64,000 nt of DNA from Schistosoma haematobium. Lineage: Eukaryota; Platyhelminthes; Trematoda; Strigeidida; Schistosomatidae. Positions 59,906 through 64,000 of the stretch are shown piece after piece. The position numbers and the translations under genes are program-made. Numbering within the stretch: the stretch's first letter is position 1; every line of letters begins with the position of its first letter. The notes beneath the pieces were generated by a model, which had not been told where the DNA came from, made no database searches, and was given only the letters and a program-made list of their open reading frames with translations. Where the stretch lies: assembly GCF_000699445.3 (NCBI RefSeq), contig NC_067199.1:30340402-30404401 (forward strand), given 5' to 3'.

Positions 59906-62004
59906 GTAAAACATTCACAGACCATAAATTCTGTTTAACAATACTAACCACTACCACATTAGAGTTTATAAGCACCAAAGTGTGAATAATATATAGTTTG
60001 GATTTGATTATTGTTTATTATAATTTGTCCATAGTTAAGCAAAACTGAAGTGCTACCTCAGTTTCAATATGTCAGGCATTAACAATTGTTTTAGCTTCCT
60101 TGGTGATTATTAAATTACTTGTGTATTAAAAACACACAGGTTTTATGATTCATTAGAAAAAGCAAATTTCAGTTAAATTTAAGATCTTCAAATGAAACCT
60201 TCAGATAAATTTGATGATCAGATTAAGAGTAGATATATTTCTATGTTAATTCTCGCTTGAAATTATTTACAAAAAGTTTATAGATCAGCAAAAACCAATC
60301 AATGAGTTAAAATATAAACAATAAATATGAAACAACAGTTGCATTTTATACCCTGTTCTAATTACATAGTTTTCTCTTATCTAATTTCTTAACAACTTAA
60401 CATGGTACGGTAACTTGAAAACAGTTTTCTATAGATATATGATTCGAATTTGAATTTTGTTTTCTTTGTAACACCATCTCATAAGTAACTTTTTTCAAAA
60501 TGTTAGGTCCTTCATTTTTGAGCTACGAAATAGTGTTCATAAACTAAGAGTCTTTCGCTATCTAAACATGTTTCCGATGTATAACTTCGTTTTTATGTGA
60601 CTTAAAAGTTACCAATTACTCAAATGTCTCTATTTTCTTGCTGACATTTGTGGATGTCTACATCTTATTTTCATGTGATTTTGTGCATAATCATTGTTGT
60701 AAGCCATAGAAGGATAAATGTAGTATCTATCTACAGGATTCAGAGTTGAGATCAGCTGTTAATGATTTTATATTTTGGGACAGTTTGGATTGCGTGAAAT
60801 TAGTTCATGAAAACTAACATAAGATGAGGAATCAATGGTTCTTCAGTTTACAACATTACAGAACGTAAAACCAATAGAGACGATATATATATATATGACA
60901 CCTGATAACTGAATGTGACATGTTTCAAACATGACATAATTATCGTAAGCTGACATTTAATTGACGTTAGGATGGTAAATAAGTTTATTCTTGCTAATTA
61001 ATTAACTAACCATTGATGTAGTTAAATAGATTAAATCAAATTAGAAATTACAAATTGGGTAGATCACATCACACAGACAAAAAGCGAGATGTCTCTTGAA
61101 TCAATACAAAATGTTTGGAGGTTTTGTAATTGAGAAAGATGTTCTTTCAGACTGAATTTGGTGATGAAATATTAAAGCCACATTCAGAAGTGAACACGAC
61201 ATTAATTTATATATTGATCGGGAGCTGATGATTCATAGAATAAGGTGAGAACAAAACTAAGTGTTTATACTTTATAGATCTCAGATTAGGCGAGACAATG
61301 TTTAAAAATTCAGCCTTCATTTTTTGCCATTACTTCTTTATTTATCTATTTATCTTTCCACAAATCTTGTATTTTAACAGAACAATAGTCCAGGCCAGAC
61401 GATATTGATTTGTATCCAATGTTATACATACAAATAAAACAAACCCTTACAGTTAGTTTTTCAATTACAGTTGCATAAAATTAGTAAACTATCATAAAAA
61501 TGGCAGTTACCTAGATATACATTTCGTCTTAATAAACAACTTTAGTGTTTGGGCTTTGCTAAATATGTACACGTATGGATTTGATACTGAACACTTTCAA
61601 TTAATACCGATGATTTAAATTTATACATAGAAATCCTATTTCTTACCTTTATATTCATTTTTGTAGACAGCTCAGGAAGCATAATCTCAAACATTCATAT
61701 CTTAAACCTTGTCAAATAATGTGGAATTTGGTAGTGATAATGAATTGTAGAATGAAAATTGTGTTCGATTTCATCCATTCAGTATTAGCTACCGACGCGT
61801 CCTAAGCTTTTTTTTTACTTGCATGTACAATTACAGTATTGTTGTATTATACTTCAAAAATGATACTACATGTTCTAAAGATTATACTTATTATGCTAAT
61901 GAACATTTTGCACAATTGATGGATCAAATAACACAGAGGTATGCGAGTGATAACCATTATAAAAAAGACAATCTCATAACAATTCTGGTTGTGAGCAGTT
62001 TACC
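59906..62004. other. AT-rich DNA, no gene seen
   Basis: Nothing recognised. A short (TA)n run lies at about 60881-60896. Confidence 0.5.
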
Positions 62005-64000
62005 TAACTTCACCTGCAGCTCTTCTAGGATTACTGCTATTCCTAAGCCCAGATAGAGGAGGATAGTTGGTCATGGGGTCAGCAACCACATCCCGTTGCA
62101 AACAAATTTGCCAAAAAACGCTAACCAGAATAAACAATTTAACCACTTAAAGACTTTCCAGGGAGTTGAAAGATCTTCATTTACAAGAATTATAACACCT
62201 CATGGTGGAAACTGAGATGCTTCAGAAGTCATGAGACCGATGCCTCTCCTAACAACCGGGGTAACAATTAATATAGGTTCATGAAATGTTCGGACAATGT
62301 GGGAGACAGAGAGGACCATTCAAATAGTAGTGGAAATGAGGAGATACAACTTGGCGGTTCTCGGGATAAGTGAAACCCAGTGGACACAACCTGCACAGAA
62401 AAGGTTGGATTCGGGAGAGATACTGCTTTACTCCGGTCACGAAGAAGAAAATGCTTCGCACACTCAGGGATTTCCTATGATGTTTTCCAAAGGAGCTAAA
62501 GAACGACTTATAGGATAGGGATCTCATGTATCCAGAATCTCCAAAGCACTCTTCAAAACAAAGATAGAGAGGGTCACAGCGAATGTTATCCAGTGTTATG
62601 TACCCAACAAAGATAGCAATAATGATGATAAATATCAGTTTTACGGCAGGCTTCAATCGATCATAGAGATCATAGGAAAGAACCTGATCATGCTGATGGG
62701 AGATTAAACAAAAAAGTCGGAATGGATAACAATGGTTATGAGGATATCATGGGTCGATATGGACTAGGAGAAAGGAACGAGAATGTTGAGAGATTTAAAA
62801 ATTTATGTGAATTCAACAAGATAGCTATAGGCGGTACAATATTCCCTAACAAACACATACACAAAGCTAAACGGGTCTCACGGGATTACACTACACAGAA
62901 CCAGATCGATCATATTCACATCAATAAGAAAATCAAAAAGGTCAATGGAAGTCGTGAAAACCAGGAGAGGAGCTGGCACAGCTTCAGATTACCACATAGT
63001 TGTGGCCAAGATGAAACTGAAGCTAAAGAAGCACTGAACAATTAGAGAAACAGCATTACGAATGTTCGATCCAAACTTCATACGAGTTACTAACAGACTC
63101 AACCGATTCAACATTACTCTCCACAACAGGTTCCAAGCTTACAGGATCTATTGAAAGAAGAGAAAACTAATATGGAGCACTAACTTTAATGTATCAGGAA
63201 GTGCTAAGCAGCAAGCAACATCACCATAAGAAACGAATCTCTATGGAAATCCTGGACAAGATTCAAGAAAGGGCGAACAAGAAGAGACCAATTAACAACA
63301 CACGAACAAGAGCAGAAAAAGTCAAAGCAAAAGCTGAGTACACAGAAGCAAACAAGCAAGTGAAGAAGAGCATTGGAGTCGACAAGCAGAAATATGCAGA
63401 AGAACTAACAACGACAGTGCAAAACACTGTAAGAGAAGGAAATTTGAAACAATGATATGACACTGAAGGAAGTAGTAGGGAAATATAGTTAACAAGAGAG
63501 ACCGGTCAAGGACAAAGAAGGAAAGACAATCATCGAGATTCAATAATAGAGGAACAGATGAGCAGAATACTTCAAAGAACTGATAAATAGACCAGCTCCA
63601 TTCAATCCACCGGACATCTCAGCAGCACACACAGACATTCCCAAAGATGTCATTCCACCAACGATAGGAGAAATCAGAATGGACTGCCTGATTTTCAACA
63701 GTGTGTTGTTGAAGCAGATGAGAGATTCAGTAAATGTCCAACTTCGAAATCAACAAGCTAGATTCCGTAAGAATCGATCGTGCACACACCAAATCGCAAC
63801 ACCACGAGACAATGTTGAGCAATCAGTTGGATGGAATTCCTCACCACACATCAACTTCCTCGAACTTGAGAAAGCATTTCACAGAGTAGATAAAACAATC
63901 TGAAGAACTTTCCTCGACATTCTGGTGTACCTGAAATTAATGTCAACATCTTACGGAATTCTTATGATAGACCATACCGTAAAGTCGTGAATATAAGGCA
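62005..64000 (+). pseudogene. RTE-clade LINE with 5' leader and endonuclease, degraded, runs off the window
   Basis: It starts with the family leader (CACCTGCAGCTCTTCTAG; GGGGTCAGCAAC). The APE-like endonuclease begins with NVRTMWETERTIQ and LAVLGISETQWTQ (62285-62518), continues through frameshifted pieces (FKTKIERVTANVIQCYVP; DHIHINKKIKKVNG near 62910) and then the linker with TTTVQNTVREGNLKQ (63189-63455). The RT fingers follow (QARFRKNRSCTHQI; INFLELEKAFHRVD; 63679-63903). Stops and frame changes are frequent, so it is not functional. The last 690 bp nearly match 32690-33375, including stops. Confidence 0.85.

Overview
This window reads as AT-rich, repeat-dense nuclear DNA of a blood fluke (Schistosoma). 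The diagnostic markers are Sm-alpha-type tRNA-derived SINEs with hammerhead ribozymes, many degraded copies of an RTE-clade LINE (SR2/Perere-3-like), and a Ty3/gypsy-like gag-protease ORF. I cannot name the species. There is no bacterial-type gene organisation, no CRISPR array, no rRNA and no convincing free-standing tRNA gene.

Layout. 1-7.5 kb: hammerhead SINE copies (one with every catalytic position kept at 314-359, and a head-to-head pair at 2.2-2.9 kb), a (TA)n tract and a 3' RTE fragment (5.85-6.97 kb). 7.57-18.25 kb: a giant inverted repeat with arms of about 4.0-4.3 kb around a 2.36-kb spacer; the arms carry SINEs, a short interspersed element and a 117-bp miniature RTE derivative with its own target-site duplication (TSD). 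18.9-19.3 kb: a GC-rich 365-bp insertion with a 10-bp TSD. 19-26 kb: mostly featureless AT-rich DNA. 26.5-34.9 kb: a retroelement cluster with an RTE nested in a short interspersed element, two RTE copies head to head, and a small RTE fragment with a 15-bp TSD. 35-53 kb: scattered SINE fragments, three more Sm-alpha pieces, an RTE fragment at 47 kb and a 47-bp snapback hairpin at 42 kb. 53.2-53.9 kb: a 704-nt candidate exon on the minus strand with a good acceptor and donor but one frameshift. 56.96-59.90 kb: an LTR-element chimera whose two unlike LTRs point inward and which is flanked by a 5-bp direct repeat. 62.0-64.0 kb: a degraded RTE running off the end of the window.

How the parts fit together. 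SINEs, the RTE and probably the short interspersed family shared the same genome for a long time: they nest in one another, mark the edges of the inverted repeat, and show reverse-transcription scars (5' inversions, snapback hairpin, terminal target repeats). The most interesting material is a second tRNA-like SINE family carrying a minimal type I hammerhead motif beside the classic Sm-alpha family, and the inverted-LTR chimera, which seems to have been integrated as one unit. Outside mobile elements, the only host coding I can support is the candidate exon near 53.5 kb and, much more weakly, a 76-nt candidate exon near 56.05 kb. All comparisons were made by eye.
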